DNA of 64,000 nucleotides from Lactiplantibacillus xiangfangensis (GCF_001438845.1 NZ_JQCL01000054.1:34090-98089), one strand, 5' to 3'. Counted from the first letter of the stretch, positions 37,347 through 46,751 are shown. The notes: generated from the letters alone by a model not told the origin. Translations and numbers: made by a program.

Positions 37347-38090
37347 TTACCATGGCTGGTCGGTTGGTCCAACCGTAAATTCGTTAACGTTGGTATCTTC
37401 TGGTTGGTCAATGGCAAACGCAACGACATTGGCAACCCGATCTGGTCCAATCTGATACTGATCGTAAATGGCAGCCATCCCCTTAGCTGATTCGGTATCG
37501 GTAATCGTTTCAAGCAGCTCAGTACGAATGGCAGCTGGGTAAATGGTTGCCGTCCGAATATGACTGTTTTCTTGTGCCGATTCCATCCGCAAAACTTCCA
37601 TTAAGTCACGAACCGCCCACTTCGTTGCACCGTAGACCGCACCGCCCGGATAAGCTTTAAGACCAGCAACTGAAGAAGTCGTGATCACGTGACCTGATTT
37701 TTGCGCTTTGAAGGTTGGCAAAACAGCGGCAATCCCATTCAAAACACCCTTGATGTTAACGTCGACCATTTGGTTCCATTCATTGGTCTTTAATTCTGAG
37801 AGCGGTGAGTTTGGCATCAGGCCAGCATTCAGAAAAACAACGTCAAGGCGGCCGAAAGTATCCTTGGCAAATTGGACGATCCGCTTATTCGCTTCAGCAT
37901 CCGTGACATCCAGCGTTTGGTAAACAGCGGTTCCACCGGCAGATTCAATTTCTTTAACCAAGTGTTGGAGTTTTTCTTCACGCCGGGCGCCTAAAACTAA
38001 CTTGGCACCTTTCTTTGCAAGTAACATTGCGGTTGCGGCACCAATCCCACTTGAAGCGCCGGTAATAAGAACAACTTTATCTTTAATCAT
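37347..38090 (-). CDS. Short-chain dehydrogenase/reductase
   Basis: The product is 247 residues. It has the NAD(P) motif TGASSGIG (11-18), NAG at the fourth strand and the active-site triad Ser in TTSSVAG with YGATK. GARREEK after the second strand suggests NADP. The class is a classical SDR of the YdfG/serine-dehydrogenase type. The substrate is unknown. A LysR gene lies divergent upstream and probably regulates it. Confidence 0.88.
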   Translation of the reverse strand: MIKDKVVLITGASSGIGAATAMLLAKKGAKLVLGARREEKLQHLVKEIESAGGTAVYQTLDVTDAEANKRIVQFAKDTFGRLDVVFLNAGLMPNSPLSELKTNEWNQMVDVNIKGVLNGIAAVLPTFKAQKSGHVITTSSVAGLKAYPGGAVYGATKWAVRDLMEVLRMESAQENSHIRTATIYPAAIRTELLETITDTESAKGMAAIYDQYQIGPDRVANVVAFAIDQPEDTNVNEFTVGPTDQPW

Positions 38091-38232
38091 TTCTACGACC
38101 CCTTATATTTTTCATTAGATTATTATTTGCTTCAACAAGCTATGCACTTAGAATACGGCTTGACATAGTCCATGTCTAATGCTTAGATTAAATCAATAAT
38201 CATGCTTTTTAGTTATAGCAAGGAGTCTTCTT

Positions 38233-39120
38233 ATGGAATTAAGAGTGTTACGTTATTTTCAAACGGTCGTCACTGAACTGAACATCAGCCGCGCCGCTAA
38301 ACAGCTTCACGTTTCGCAACCGACGATTTCGCGGCAGTTGCGTGAGCTAGAAGCTGAACTCGGGGTGACGTTATTTGACCGTGGTAACCGGACCATCAAA
38401 TTGACGACGGCCGGCGAATACTTCTCTCACCGGGTCAACCAGATTCTTGATTTAACGGATAAAACCGTCGAAAACATTAATGAAACTTTGACGATCAGTG
38501 GCTCAGTGACGATTGGCACCGCTGAAGCCCGCAGCTTTTTAAACGTCGCTCAGGCCATCAACATCCTTCAAGAAAAGTACCCAAACATTACTTTTAATAT
38601 TAATAGTGCCTACGCTAACGATATTCATACCAACCTAAAATCCGGTAACTTTGATTTCGGGATTGTCATGGATCCGGTTGATAAAAGTGATTATAGTTTT
38701 CTGCGGCTCCCCGGAGAAAGTCGCTGGGGACTGCTGGTTCCAAATTCATCACCGCTAGCTAAGCTAGACCACCTATCACTCACTGATTTGGAACACCAAA
38801 ATCTGATTATTTCGAGTCAGCGCGGCGTCAATAATTTATTGCAAGACTGGTTTGGTAACAGCACCCCCAAGTTTAAAACGGTGGCCACTTATAACTTGCT
38901 ATATAACGCGTCATTGCTAGTCTCAGCGGGTGTCGGCTACGCCCTTTGTGTCGACGGGATTATCAACACGAACCAATCGGACTTAACTTTTGTCCCCCTT
39001 GAGCCACGGCTCACCGTCGGAACTAGTTTGGTCTGGGTCAAAAACCAACGTTTATCACCAGCTGCGAATGCGTTTTTAAAACAGCTCGCCGCCAATCTGA
39101 ACTTACCCTTACCTAAATAA
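38233..39120 (+). CDS. LysR-family transcriptional regulator
   Basis: The product is 295 residues with AAGGAG upstream. The N-terminal helix-turn-helix reads ISRAAKQLHVSQPTISRQLRELEAELGVTLFDR. An effector domain from about 90 to the end follows (GSVTIGTAEARSFLNVA). It is divergent from the SDR-DUF2255 unit and convergent with the aldo/keto reductases. Confidence 0.9.
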   Translation: MELRVLRYFQTVVTELNISRAAKQLHVSQPTISRQLRELEAELGVTLFDRGNRTIKLTTAGEYFSHRVNQILDLTDKTVENINETLTISGSVTIGTAEARSFLNVAQAINILQEKYPNITFNINSAYANDIHTNLKSGNFDFGIVMDPVDKSDYSFLRLPGESRWGLLVPNSSPLAKLDHLSLTDLEHQNLIISSQRGVNNLLQDWFGNSTPKFKTVATYNLLYNASLLVSAGVGYALCVDGIINTNQSDLTFVPLEPRLTVGTSLVWVKNQRLSPAANAFLKQLAANLNLPLPK

Positions 39121-39122
39121 CA

Positions 39123-39161
39123 AAATGCAGGTGACACCCAATTTGAGCGTCACCTGCATTT
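39123..39161. terminator. Bidirectional terminator between convergent genes
   Basis: AAATGCAGGTGAC and GTCACCTGCATTT form a perfect 13-bp stem, flanked by T-rich sequence rightward. Confidence 0.85.
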
Positions 39162-39172
39162 ATTTTTCTAAT

Positions 39173-40033
39173 TTAGTCGTTCGCATGAACATCAAAGGCA
39201 CCCAATAGCATTTCCTGAACCCCGTCAGCATCCGGATCATGCCGACCTTTACCAGTATCCAACTGTTCGATTGTCGTCATTTCAGTTGGTGTGAGTTCAA
39301 AGTCAAAAATATCGAGATTACTCTTGATCCGCGCTACGTGCACGGATTTTGGAAATACAATGACGCCGCTTTGATTTTCAAAGCGCAAAATAATTTGGCC
39401 CGCGTCTTTCCCATACTTTTCAGCTAATTTCGTTATCACTGGGTCATTTAACAAGGCCCGATTGCCTTGGCCCAATGGCGCCCACGCTTCCAACTTAACG
39501 TCATCCACTGCTAATAGCGCTCGCAATGATTTTTGTTGAAAATAAGGATTGAATTCCACTTGGTTTACGGCTGGTTTCGTCGCAAACTGGGGCACAAACT
39601 TTTCCCAAATTTTAGGCGTCATATTGGAGACCCCGATCGACTTGATCTTACCGGCTTGTTTGGCAGCTTCCATTGCGCGCCAAGCCCCGGGAACGTCGCC
39701 GTAAGGTTGGTGAATCAAGTAAAGATCCATGTAATCCAGTCCCAGCTTGGTTAAAGAGGTATCAATGGCCTTCGTGGCGGCGTCAAAACCAAAGTCTTGT
39801 AGCCATAATTTGCTGGTCACCCAAATTTGGTCACGCGGAATACCGCTATCCTTGATAGCTTGGCCGACTTCAGCCTCGTTAAAGTAAGCCACCGCGGTAT
39901 CAATATGCCGATACCCCAATTTCAACGCTTCGCTTACGGCCTGATACGTTGAACCGTCGCTTGGAATTTGGAAGGTACCAAACCCAATTGACGGGATCTC
40001 ACTACCATCGTTTAATTTAATTGTTGGTGTCAT
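39173..40033 (-). CDS. Aldo/keto reductase (first of tandem pair by position)
   Basis: The product is 286 residues. The catalytic tetrad is visible as Asp and Tyr in HIDTAVAYFNEAEVG, Lys in VTSKLW and His in LIHQPYGD. The NADPH-binding motif IVFPKSVHVARIKSN is present, with FP where many members have IP. It reduces aldehydes or ketones; the substrate is unknown. It follows its paralogue by 4 nt in one operon. Confidence 0.9.
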   Translation of the reverse strand: MTPTIKLNDGSEIPSIGFGTFQIPSDGSTYQAVSEALKLGYRHIDTAVAYFNEAEVGQAIKDSGIPRDQIWVTSKLWLQDFGFDAATKAIDTSLTKLGLDYMDLYLIHQPYGDVPGAWRAMEAAKQAGKIKSIGVSNMTPKIWEKFVPQFATKPAVNQVEFNPYFQQKSLRALLAVDDVKLEAWAPLGQGNRALLNDPVITKLAEKYGKDAGQIILRFENQSGVIVFPKSVHVARIKSNLDIFDFELTPTEMTTIEQLDTGKGRHDPDADGVQEMLLGAFDVHAND

Positions 40034-40037
40034 TAGC

Positions 40038-40907
40038 TTACTCCTTTAGTTTTTTGAGACTTGAACCGAAGATTTGCTCAATCGTTACGGGGTCCCGATG
40101 ATCAAAGAATTGGCTTTCGTGGCGATCAAGACCAGCCATTGTTTGCATTTCCACATCACTCAATTCAAAATCAAAGACGGCCATATTTTCGACCATCCGG
40201 GCTGGATGCACGGACTTTGGAATTACCGTAATTCCGCGTTGTAATAACCACCGTAAAATCACTTGGCCAACGGTCTTGCCGTGGGCCTGCGCAATTTTAG
40301 CAATCGTTGGGTCCGTGAAGATACTGTGCTTGCCTTCCGCAAACGGTGCCCAAGCTTCCACCCGAACATCCTCGCCTTGGTTAAAAGCGACTTCGGTTGA
40401 TTGTTGGTACCACGGATTTACTTCAATTTGATTAATGACTGGTTTGACGGTCATGGTAAGTTCCAAATTTTTTAATTGATCCGCGTAGAAGTTAGAAACA
40501 CCGATTGCCCGGATTTTACCTGCGTGGTACGCCTCTTCCAATGCCCGCCAAGCGCCCATGGTATCGCCGTAAGGTTGGTGTAACAAGTATAGGTCCAGGT
40601 AGTCTAAACCGAGGCGTTCAAGTGAAGCATCGATACCCTTCTTAGCCCGGTCATAAGTAAAGTCTGAAACCCATAATTTAGAAGTAATGAATAGGTCTTC
40701 ACGTTTGATTCCACTCTTTTTGATGGCGCGGCCAACCGCAGCTTCATTTTGATAGGCCGTTGCCGTATCGATTAACCGGTAACCAGCGTTTAGCGCTTCA
40801 GTTACAGCTGCTTCACATTCTGATAAATCCGGCACTTGAAAGACTCCGAAACCCAGTTGGGGCATTTCAACACCGTTGTTTAATTTTACCGTTGGAATAG
40901 TTGTCAT
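40038..40907 (-). CDS. Aldo/keto reductase (paralogue, upstream gene of the pair)
   Basis: The product is 289 residues. The tetrad is in LIDTATAYQNEAAVG, ITSKLW and LLHQPYGD; the cofactor motif is IPKSVHPARMVEN. It resembles the 2,5-diketo-gluconate reductase/YvgN type. It is divergent from a LysR gene that is now frameshifted. Confidence 0.9.
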   Translation of the reverse strand: MTTIPTVKLNNGVEMPQLGFGVFQVPDLSECEAAVTEALNAGYRLIDTATAYQNEAAVGRAIKKSGIKREDLFITSKLWVSDFTYDRAKKGIDASLERLGLDYLDLYLLHQPYGDTMGAWRALEEAYHAGKIRAIGVSNFYADQLKNLELTMTVKPVINQIEVNPWYQQSTEVAFNQGEDVRVEAWAPFAEGKHSIFTDPTIAKIAQAHGKTVGQVILRWLLQRGITVIPKSVHPARMVENMAVFDFELSDVEMQTMAGLDRHESQFFDHRDPVTIEQIFGSSLKKLKE

Positions 40908-40989
40908 TTGATTTTCCTACTTTCTTTCGTTTATCTGTGACTACCTTAACCCCAGCCCGATCGTTTGAAAATTACTACTTTAGCATGCT

Positions 40990-41010
40990 AGTATACAAGT
41001 AACGTATACT
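40990..41010. promoter_or_regulatory. Inverted repeat between AKR operon and LysR gene
   Basis: AGTATAC (40990-40996) and GTATACT (41004-41010) are perfect 7-bp arms 7 nt apart, just before the LysR ribosome site. It is a candidate LysR operator. Confidence 0.5.
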
Positions 41011-41023
41011 GAGGTGAATTGAG

Positions 41024-41901
41024 ATGTTAGATAACTACTTACTGCAAGAACTCGTGACCTTTGCCGCCACCGGCACCCTTGCCAAAACCGCCGAACAACT
41101 TAACGTCACCCAACCAACGGTGACACGCGGATTGCAAAAGTTAGAAACCGACCTTGGCGTTCAACTCTTTGACCGCCAGCCGAATCGCATTAGCCTAACC
41201 GCAACGGGGCAGTTAGCCGCTAAAAAAGCCGCCACCTTACTGCAAGCAAATCACGATTTAGTAACGACCATTCGTGACTTTGATAAGACGCAGCGCGTGC
41301 TGAAACTGGCCACAACCATTCCGGGGCCGCTACTCTTATTAGCACCATACGCTAATTCTGCTCACGTTAACGTCGCCTCACAACTTTTGTCAACGAACGA
41401 AATTGGCCCCGCGTTAAAAAGACATCACTATTCCGTCATTTTTTCTAACCAATCCATTAACACCGACCACATCAGTTCCAAACTGATTGGTGTGGAAAAA
41501 CTATCGGTTCACCTCAACAAGTTTATGTACCAAGCGAATCAGGAAAAGATTACTTTTGCGGAACTTAAGGACCTCAGCTTTATTGTGATGAACAATAAAG
41601 CTGAGGTCCTTGGCGCCAGATTATTCAAAAAGCAATTCCGGACGCCCACTTCTTCTATCAAGGACAACGTGACGCATTTTCTGAAATCACCCGTTTTTCG
41701 GACTTTCCCTTTTTCAGTACAAACCTCGCCCCACTGGACCCCGCTTATCAAGCGCCTTTAGCCAATGATGACGGCCGCGCCACCCTGCCCATCATCGATA
41801 ACAGCGCCAAGATGGCCATTTACGCGACCTATTTGACCCGGGACAAAAAACAGGTGGGACCACTACTTAATCAATTGATTAAGACGTTTCCAGCGGACTA
41901 A
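41024..41901 (+). pseudogene. LysR-family regulator, frameshifted
   Basis: The first frame gives a normal LysR N-terminus (LAKTAEQLNVTQPTVTRGLQKLETDLGVQLFDR) up to about residue 199 (KAEVLGARL). It then turns into unlikely sequence and stops at 41761. The -1 frame continues sensibly from about 41620 with IQKAIPDAHFFYQ, FSEITRFSDFPFF and DNSAKMAIYATYL, ending at 41901. A single base loss near 41620-41630 would explain it; restored length would be about 292 residues, normal for LysR. It may be a true mutation or a sequencing error next to the palindrome at 41567-41611. It is divergent from the aldo/keto reductase pair. Confidence 0.82.
41567..41611. repeat. Perfect 20-bp inverted repeat inside the LysR gene
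   Basis: AAGGACCTCAGC...TTGT (41567-41586) and its exact complement (41592-41611) are separated by GATGA. It lies in coding sequence and has no T tract. Confidence 0.9.
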
Positions 41902-42023
41902 TAAACATATTCGGGCTAATCCAATTTAATGGGATTGGTTTTATTTTATCGATAATCATTATTTTTTTATTGATTATCGATAACTAGTGCGTATAATTAA
42001 ACTAAAAAGTTGAGGTGTTCGTC

Positions 42024-42494
42024 ATGAAAAAACAGACGCTATTACTCAAACTAGCATTGATCGTCATTAGTTTGTTAATGATTTTAGCCGCAGTGATCGT
42101 CGTGCCAACGATTCTCAAAAATACCCACACCGATTTAGGTGGCCTCGTTTGGCCATTTGGCATTGGCTTCTACGCCATGATTGCCTTGGTGCTACTAGCT
42201 GTTTATCAATCCTGGCAGTTGCTCACCCTAATCGATCAGCGCAACGTTTTCACCGCTCCTTCCGTTGCTGCCCTGACTTGGATCAAGCGAGCGGCTTATA
42301 GTGTCACCATCATCTTCGCCGCCCTGCTTCCGATTTTTTACGTGTGGGTCCAGGCCGAAGACGCTCCCGGCCTACTACTATTGGCACTCATTTTAACGGG
42401 TATCGCCTTCGTGATTGGCTTATTCGCTAATATTTTAGCTCAGTTATTAGCCAGTGCCATTCAGATCAAGACAGAAAACGAGTTGACGATATGA
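42024..42494 (+). CDS. DUF2975 family membrane protein
   Basis: The product is 156 residues from the ATG at 42024 (GAGGTG upstream; a GTG at 42015 overlaps that site). It has four hydrophobic segments. The pattern of a short basic N-terminus, a LLTLIDQRNVFTAPSV loop and the downstream overlapping XRE gene is typical of DUF2975 proteins. The function is unknown; such pairs are thought to be membrane sensor plus regulator. Confidence 0.82.
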   Translation: MKKQTLLLKLALIVISLLMILAAVIVVPTILKNTHTDLGGLVWPFGIGFYAMIALVLLAVYQSWQLLTLIDQRNVFTAPSVAALTWIKRAAYSVTIIFAALLPIFYVWVQAEDAPGLLLLALILTGIAFVIGLFANILAQLLASAIQIKTENELTI

Positions 42495-42703
42495 TTACAA
42501 TTAACTTAGATCTCATGCTCGCTAAACGTAAAATGAGTCTGACCGAACTCTCCCAAGCCGTTGGTATCACAATGGCAAACCTTTCGATCCTAAAAAACGG
42601 TAAAGCCAAGGCGGTCCGTTTTTCCACTTTATCCGCTATCTGTCGTGTCTTGGATTGTCAGCCCGGTGACTTATTATCCTATCAAAAGGATGACTCGATT
42701 TAA
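42491..42703 (+). CDS. Small XRE-family helix-turn-helix regulator
   Basis: The product is 70 residues. The helix-turn-helix is in SLTELSQAVGITMANLSILKNGKAKAVRFSTLSAICRVLDCQPGDLL, as in YozG-type proteins. The ATGA overlap with the DUF2975 stop indicates coupled translation. Confidence 0.88.
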   Translation: MITINLDLMLAKRKMSLTELSQAVGITMANLSILKNGKAKAVRFSTLSAICRVLDCQPGDLLSYQKDDSI

Positions 42704-42718
42704 TGTAAAAAATACCGC

Positions 42719-42777
42719 TAATCAAAGAACGTCCTCGGAAATTCTCAATTGGAATTTCCGAGGACGTTCTTTGATTA
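42719..42777. terminator. Strong bidirectional terminator
   Basis: TAATCAAAGAACGTCCTCGG... and its complement form a stem of about 26 bp around TCAATTG. It separates the rightward XRE gene from the leftward riboflavin operon. Confidence 0.88.
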
Positions 42778-42833
42778 AGACTACCAACTAACTCAGTTAA
42801 GTCAAAATTGCAGATGCTTTTACCACGCACTAA

Positions 42834-43301
42834 TTAATTCAAAACTTGGCGTTTTAAATTAATCATCTCTAAAACACTCAGCGCACAATCGGCCCCTTTA
42901 TTGCCACCTTTAACACCAGCACGATTAACGGCTTGCTCCACCGTATCGGTCGTTAACACACCAAACATTGTTGGTAAGCCCGTCTGCAGCCCAACTTGGG
43001 CCACCCCTTTAGAAACTTCGTTACAGACGTAATCATAGTGCGAGGTTTCGCCACGAATGACGGCCCCCAGCGTAATTAAGCCGTCATATTTTTGCGTTGT
43101 CGCAAGTTGTTGGGCCACTAATGGCACTTCAAATGCGCCGGGGACCCACGCTACATCAATATCGGTTGCCGTAACCCCGTGACGGACTAGACTATCCTGT
43201 GCACCCGCTAATAATCGTTCGGTTACAAAGTTATTGAACCGTGCAACGACAATGCCAATCTTTAACCCGTTGCCTTGATAATCACCACTAAAAGTTGTCA
43301 T
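42834..43301 (-). CDS. ribH: 6,7-dimethyl-8-ribityllumazine synthase
   Basis: The product is 155 residues, normal for the family. It has the substrate loop [16 protein letters not shown], the phosphate-site [17 protein letters not shown] with the catalytic His, and a C-terminal [21 protein letters not shown]. It condenses the pyrimidine from GTP with 3,4-dihydroxy-2-butanone 4-phosphate. It is the last gene of the operon. Confidence 0.96.
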   Translation of the reverse strand: MTTFSGDYQGNGLKIGIVVARFNNFVTERLLAGAQDSLVRHGVTATDIDVAWVPGAFEVPLVAQQLATTQKYDGLITLGAVIRGETSHYDYVCNEVSKGVAQVGLQTGLPTMFGVLTTDTVEQAVNRAGVKGGNKGADCALSVLEMINLKRQVLN

Positions 43302-43316
43302 TTTAACTGACCTCCA

Positions 43317-44525
43317 CTATAAATTTACCGACAATTGATGATGAAACTTATCGCGTTTCGTCCTTAAATAGCTAATATCCGCCGCCGTGGCCGGCACTTC
43401 TATGGGGACCCGCTCAACAACTTCAATGCCATAAGCGGCTAATTGCTCAACTTTGTCCGGGTTGTTCGTCATTAGGCGAACTTTGGTAATCCCCAGTGCA
43501 TGTAACATCGCGGAAGCGTGATCATAATGACGCTCATCAGGTTGGAATCCTAACTGAACATTAGCATCATAAGTATCCACGCCTTGTTCTTGTAAATGGT
43601 AAGACCGCAACTTATTCGCCAAGCCAATCCCACGGCCTTCCTGACGTAAATACAGCAACAGCCCGCGCCCGGTTTGACCAATCGTCGTTAACGCTGCCTG
43701 TAATTGTTGACCACAGTCACAGCGCTTAGATCCAAAGACGTCGCCGGTTAAGCATTCCGAATGCAATCGGAGTAATACCGGTTCGTCAGTCGTTAAGTCG
43801 CCTAATTGTAAAGCTAACTGCGGCTCAGCATCCCCGGAAAATTGCATCCCGGTCAATCGAAATTGGCCGTGTTCATTGGGTAATTTAACCGTTGGTAATT
43901 TGGTCATGGCTGGCTGGGTGTGGCGTACCCGGTAAGCTACAATGTCAGCTACCGTAATCATAGGGATCCTTAACCCTTCCGCTAACGCTTTTAGCGACTT
44001 GCGCCGCGCCATTAAGCCGTTCTTTTTTACAATTTCACAAATGTAGGCCGCTGGTTCAACTCCAGCCAACTTAGCTAAATCAACGGCTGCTTCTGTATGT
44101 CCGCGGCGTTCTAAGACACCACCGACTCGAGCAATCAATGGGAAAATGTGCCCAGGATGGTAGAAGTCTCCCGGTTGACTATTAGGATTAGCCACTTGTC
44201 GAATTGTCGTGGACCGATCAGCCGCAGAGATTCCCGTAGTGGTCGTCTGATGATCCAGGGAAACGGTAAAAGCCGTACCAAAAGCATCATGGCTTTTTGT
44301 CGTCATCAACTCCAGGTTCAAACGGGCCGCGATACTGGGTGCCACGGGGAGGCATAGTAACCCCCGCGCTGACGTAATCATGCGATTAACGGTTGCTGTC
44401 GTGGCTTTGGCCGCTAAACCAACCATATCGCCCTCGGCTTCCCGCGATACATCATCGGCGACAATGATCAAGCCACCTTGCTTTAAGGCTGCCAACGCCG
44501 TTTCAATTTTAGTTTCAACTGTCAT
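43317..44525 (-). CDS. ribBA: Bifunctional DHBP synthase / GTP cyclohydrolase II
   Basis: The product is 402 residues. The N-terminal DHBP synthase (1-200) has DDVSREAEGDM, close to the usual DDxxRExEGD, and RRGHTEAAVDLA. The C-terminal GTP cyclohydrolase II (205-400) has HSECLTGDVFGSKRCDCGQQL with three zinc cysteines and LRQEGRGIGL. Both halves look intact. Confidence 0.95.
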   Translation of the reverse strand: MTVETKIETALAALKQGGLIIVADDVSREAEGDMVGLAAKATTATVNRMITSARGLLCLPVAPSIAARLNLELMTTKSHDAFGTAFTVSLDHQTTTTGISAADRSTTIRQVANPNSQPGDFYHPGHIFPLIARVGGVLERRGHTEAAVDLAKLAGVEPAAYICEIVKKNGLMARRKSLKALAEGLRIPMITVADIVAYRVRHTQPAMTKLPTVKLPNEHGQFRLTGMQFSGDAEPQLALQLGDLTTDEPVLLRLHSECLTGDVFGSKRCDCGQQLQAALTTIGQTGRGLLLYLRQEGRGIGLANKLRSYHLQEQGVDTYDANVQLGFQPDERHYDHASAMLHALGITKVRLMTNNPDKVEQLAAYGIEVVERVPIEVPATAADISYLRTKRDKFHHQLSVNL

Positions 44526-44530
44526 ATTCC

Positions 44531-45130
44531 TTAACCCCTCTCTGATCGTACTTGCTTAGTGATATATTTGCCTAAAATATCTGTTTCAACATTGACATGA
44601 TCTCCGATTTTCAAGCATCCGAGCGTGGTACTGTGCTGTGAATGCGGAATCAAATCAATCTCAAAAGTGGTACTGGTCACTGCAACAACGGTCAAACTGA
44701 CCCCATCAACGGCTACGGAACCTTTTTCAACGACTAACGCTTGATAAGCCGCCGGTAATTGGAAAAATAGCCGCAATGACGTTTGGTCAACTTGCCGACG
44801 CACTAATTGACCTTGGTAATCGACATGACCTAAGACAAAGTGACCATCCAACCGAGCACTTGCTGCCAAAGCCCGCTCTAAATTCACTAATTGGCCAGGC
44901 CGCAGTTCGCCTAGATTCGTCCGTCGAACACTTTCGGGCATCACATTGACGACAACATCGGGTGCTGCAATCGTAACCGCCGTTAAACAGGCCCCGTTGA
45001 CGGCCAGACTGTCGCCAAGCTTGAAATCGGGTGTGGTGATGGTTCCCGCTGTAATCGTTAAGTCCAAGCTTTGGCCCTGGCGACGAACTTTCTTAACGCG
45101 GCCCTGCGTTTGCACAATGCCCGTAAACAT
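44531..45130 (-). CDS. ribE: Riboflavin synthase, alpha chain
   Basis: The product is 199 residues made of two lumazine-binding repeats: MFTGIVQTQGRVK with GACLTAV, and LDGHFVLGHVDYQG with DGVSLTVV. It converts two lumazines to riboflavin. Its start codon overlaps the ribD stop by one base. Confidence 0.95.
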   Translation of the reverse strand: MFTGIVQTQGRVKKVRRQGQSLDLTITAGTITTPDFKLGDSLAVNGACLTAVTIAAPDVVVNVMPESVRRTNLGELRPGQLVNLERALAASARLDGHFVLGHVDYQGQLVRRQVDQTSLRLFFQLPAAYQALVVEKGSVAVDGVSLTVVAVTSTTFEIDLIPHSQHSTTLGCLKIGDHVNVETDILGKYITKQVRSERG

Positions 45131-46200
45131 CAGACCACTCCCTTCCTGAACGCAACAATCTTCAAATCGGTTCCTAAAGCGGTGACACTGGGCTGCTCAA
45201 ATAGCACTGGCTGGCGAGTTAAATCGCCACTCACCATCGGTAACCCTTGACCGCCGTACATTGTCGGTGCGATATATAACAAGACTTCTTCGACTAAACC
45301 AGCCGCCACAAAATCGGCTTGTACCCGACTACCACCTTCGACTAATACGGATTGGATTCCTTTAGTTGCACACCAAGTGCTTAACTTTGCCGGCGTCCAA
45401 TCACCAATTTGTACATGGACGTGGGGAATGGTCCGTAACACCGCATCACTACTAGCTGAGTGCCGACACAGTAACCACGTGGGGGCTGCTACTGACTGCA
45501 CTAGCTGTGACTTTATGGCCACTGAGCTGTCATGCAATAACACAATTCGAACCGGTGGGTGAGCTAGTGCCCGTAACCGAACCGTTAAAGCAGGGTCATC
45601 AATCGTCAACGTTCGTTCACCAATAACGATTGCCTGATACTGACTACGCACTTGCTGGCTATCCAAGTAACTGGCATGGTTAGTCACCAAACTCCGCTGG
45701 CCGCGAGTTGCCGTTAACTTGCCATCCAGTGATACCGCTGCTTTGACCGTAATCCACGGCCGATTGTGCTGATAAAACCAGTTGTAGTGGGGATTCAATG
45801 CTTTGACTGCCGCTGCCAAACACCCCACCGTTACTTTTACGCCGTGAGCCTTTAAATAATCACGCCCACGACCGGCTACAATTGGGTGCGGATCAAGCTG
45901 ACCGATAATAACTTGCTTGATACCAGCTGCCACTACTTGCCGACAACAGGGCGGCGTTTTGCCAAAATGACTACATGGTTCTAACGTCACGTACAACGTG
46001 GCGTTCCGCGACGTGGCTGCCGAGACTTGTGCCAGCGTTGCCACTTCTGCATGGGCCCCGCCAAAATGATGATGATACCCCATTGCAACCACCTGATTAT
46101 CCTTAACCAAGACTGCTCCGACTTGTGGGTTCATATACGTGGCGGGACCACCGAGCCGGGCTTGTTCAATTGCCAATGCCATGTAATCTGTTGATAACAT
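45130..46200 (-). CDS. ribD: Riboflavin biosynthesis deaminase/reductase
   Basis: The product is 356 residues. The deaminase domain has the zinc site HAEVATL and EPCSHFGKTPPC; the reductase domain has VKAAVSLDGKL, ...VLVEGGSRVQADF. First gene of the operon, with GGAGGTG directly after the T tract of the riboswitch terminator. Confidence 0.95.
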   Translation of the reverse strand: MLSTDYMALAIEQARLGGPATYMNPQVGAVLVKDNQVVAMGYHHHFGGAHAEVATLAQVSAATSRNATLYVTLEPCSHFGKTPPCCRQVVAAGIKQVIIGQLDPHPIVAGRGRDYLKAHGVKVTVGCLAAAVKALNPHYNWFYQHNRPWITVKAAVSLDGKLTATRGQRSLVTNHASYLDSQQVRSQYQAIVIGERTLTIDDPALTVRLRALAHPPVRIVLLHDSSVAIKSQLVQSVAAPTWLLCRHSASSDAVLRTIPHVHVQIGDWTPAKLSTWCATKGIQSVLVEGGSRVQADFVAAGLVEEVLLYIAPTMYGGQGLPMVSGDLTRQPVLFEQPSVTALGTDLKIVAFRKGVV

Positions 46201-46213
46201 CTAACACACCTCC

Positions 46214-46255
46214 AAAAAAACACCCAATTATCAAATAGATCGATAATCGGGTGTT
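46214..46255 (-). terminator. Riboswitch-controlled terminator before ribD
   Basis: On the minus strand AACACCCGATTATCG...GATAATTGGGTGTT is followed by TTTTTTT and then the ribD ribosome site. It serves as the expression platform: FMN binding would favour this stem. Confidence 0.85.
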
Positions 46256-46357
46256 GGTTGAGTTGCTAAATAGATTTCGTCAGTGCGTACGTCAAAGAGA
46301 ACCACTATTGGTTGCGCTTTCAGTACGACTGTCACGAAAAAAGCAGCACATTTGTTT

Positions 46358-46490
46358 CTTCTCCCATCCTGACTTTACAGTCGGTTCCAGACTCACACTG
46401 GATCAGCCGCGCGCACGCGGGTCACGGACTTCAACTACTTAACAGTTGTCACCGTCGGTCGGGAATTTCACCCTGCCCCGAAGAAATCGT
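46358..46490 (-). promoter_or_regulatory. FMN riboswitch (RFN element)
   Basis: On the minus strand the conserved RFN strings appear in order: CTTCGGGGCAGGGTGAAAT, CCCGACCG, AGTCCGTGACCCGC, GCTGATCCAGTGTGAGTC and GGATGGGAGAAG. It controls the ribD-ribE-ribBA-ribH operon. Confidence 0.96.
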
Positions 46491-46508
46491 ATTTAGTTTT
46501 CATGAATA

Positions 46509-46538
46509 AGTGTAGCGATAGGTTAATGAATTTGTCAA
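46509..46538 (-). promoter_or_regulatory. Promoter of the riboflavin operon
   Basis: On the minus strand -35 TTGACA (46533-46538) and -10 TACACT (46509-46514) are 18 nt apart, about 20 nt upstream of the RFN element. Nothing else is seen in 46539-46671. Confidence 0.7.
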
Positions 46539-46671
46539 CTAATTTTCTATAATTCAACTTTATAACCGGCAGTTACAGCCCCGCGTATCAGCGACTTTCT
46601 TCATGCAAATTCAGAAAACTAACCGCATAGTGTCGACGTTCTAAGCGTAGCTCTACATCTAAAAGTTGCAC

Positions 46672-46741
46672 AGATAGACAGACTAAGATTAACGCCATAA
46701 GACCAATTGATCTGACGACACTAACCTTAGTCTGTTTATCT
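46672..46741 (-). terminator. Hairpin after the leftward flavoprotein operon
   Basis: AGATAGACAGACTAAG pairs with CTTAGTCTGTTTATCT across a 38-nt loop, 10 nt beyond the stop of the flavoprotein gene. It is a probable terminator. Confidence 0.6.
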
Positions 46742-46751
46742 TAAAACTAAC

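Noticed and set aside
41567..41611. Intragenic palindrome as a transcription terminator
   Set aside because: It has no T tract on either strand and lies in the middle of the LysR coding sequence.
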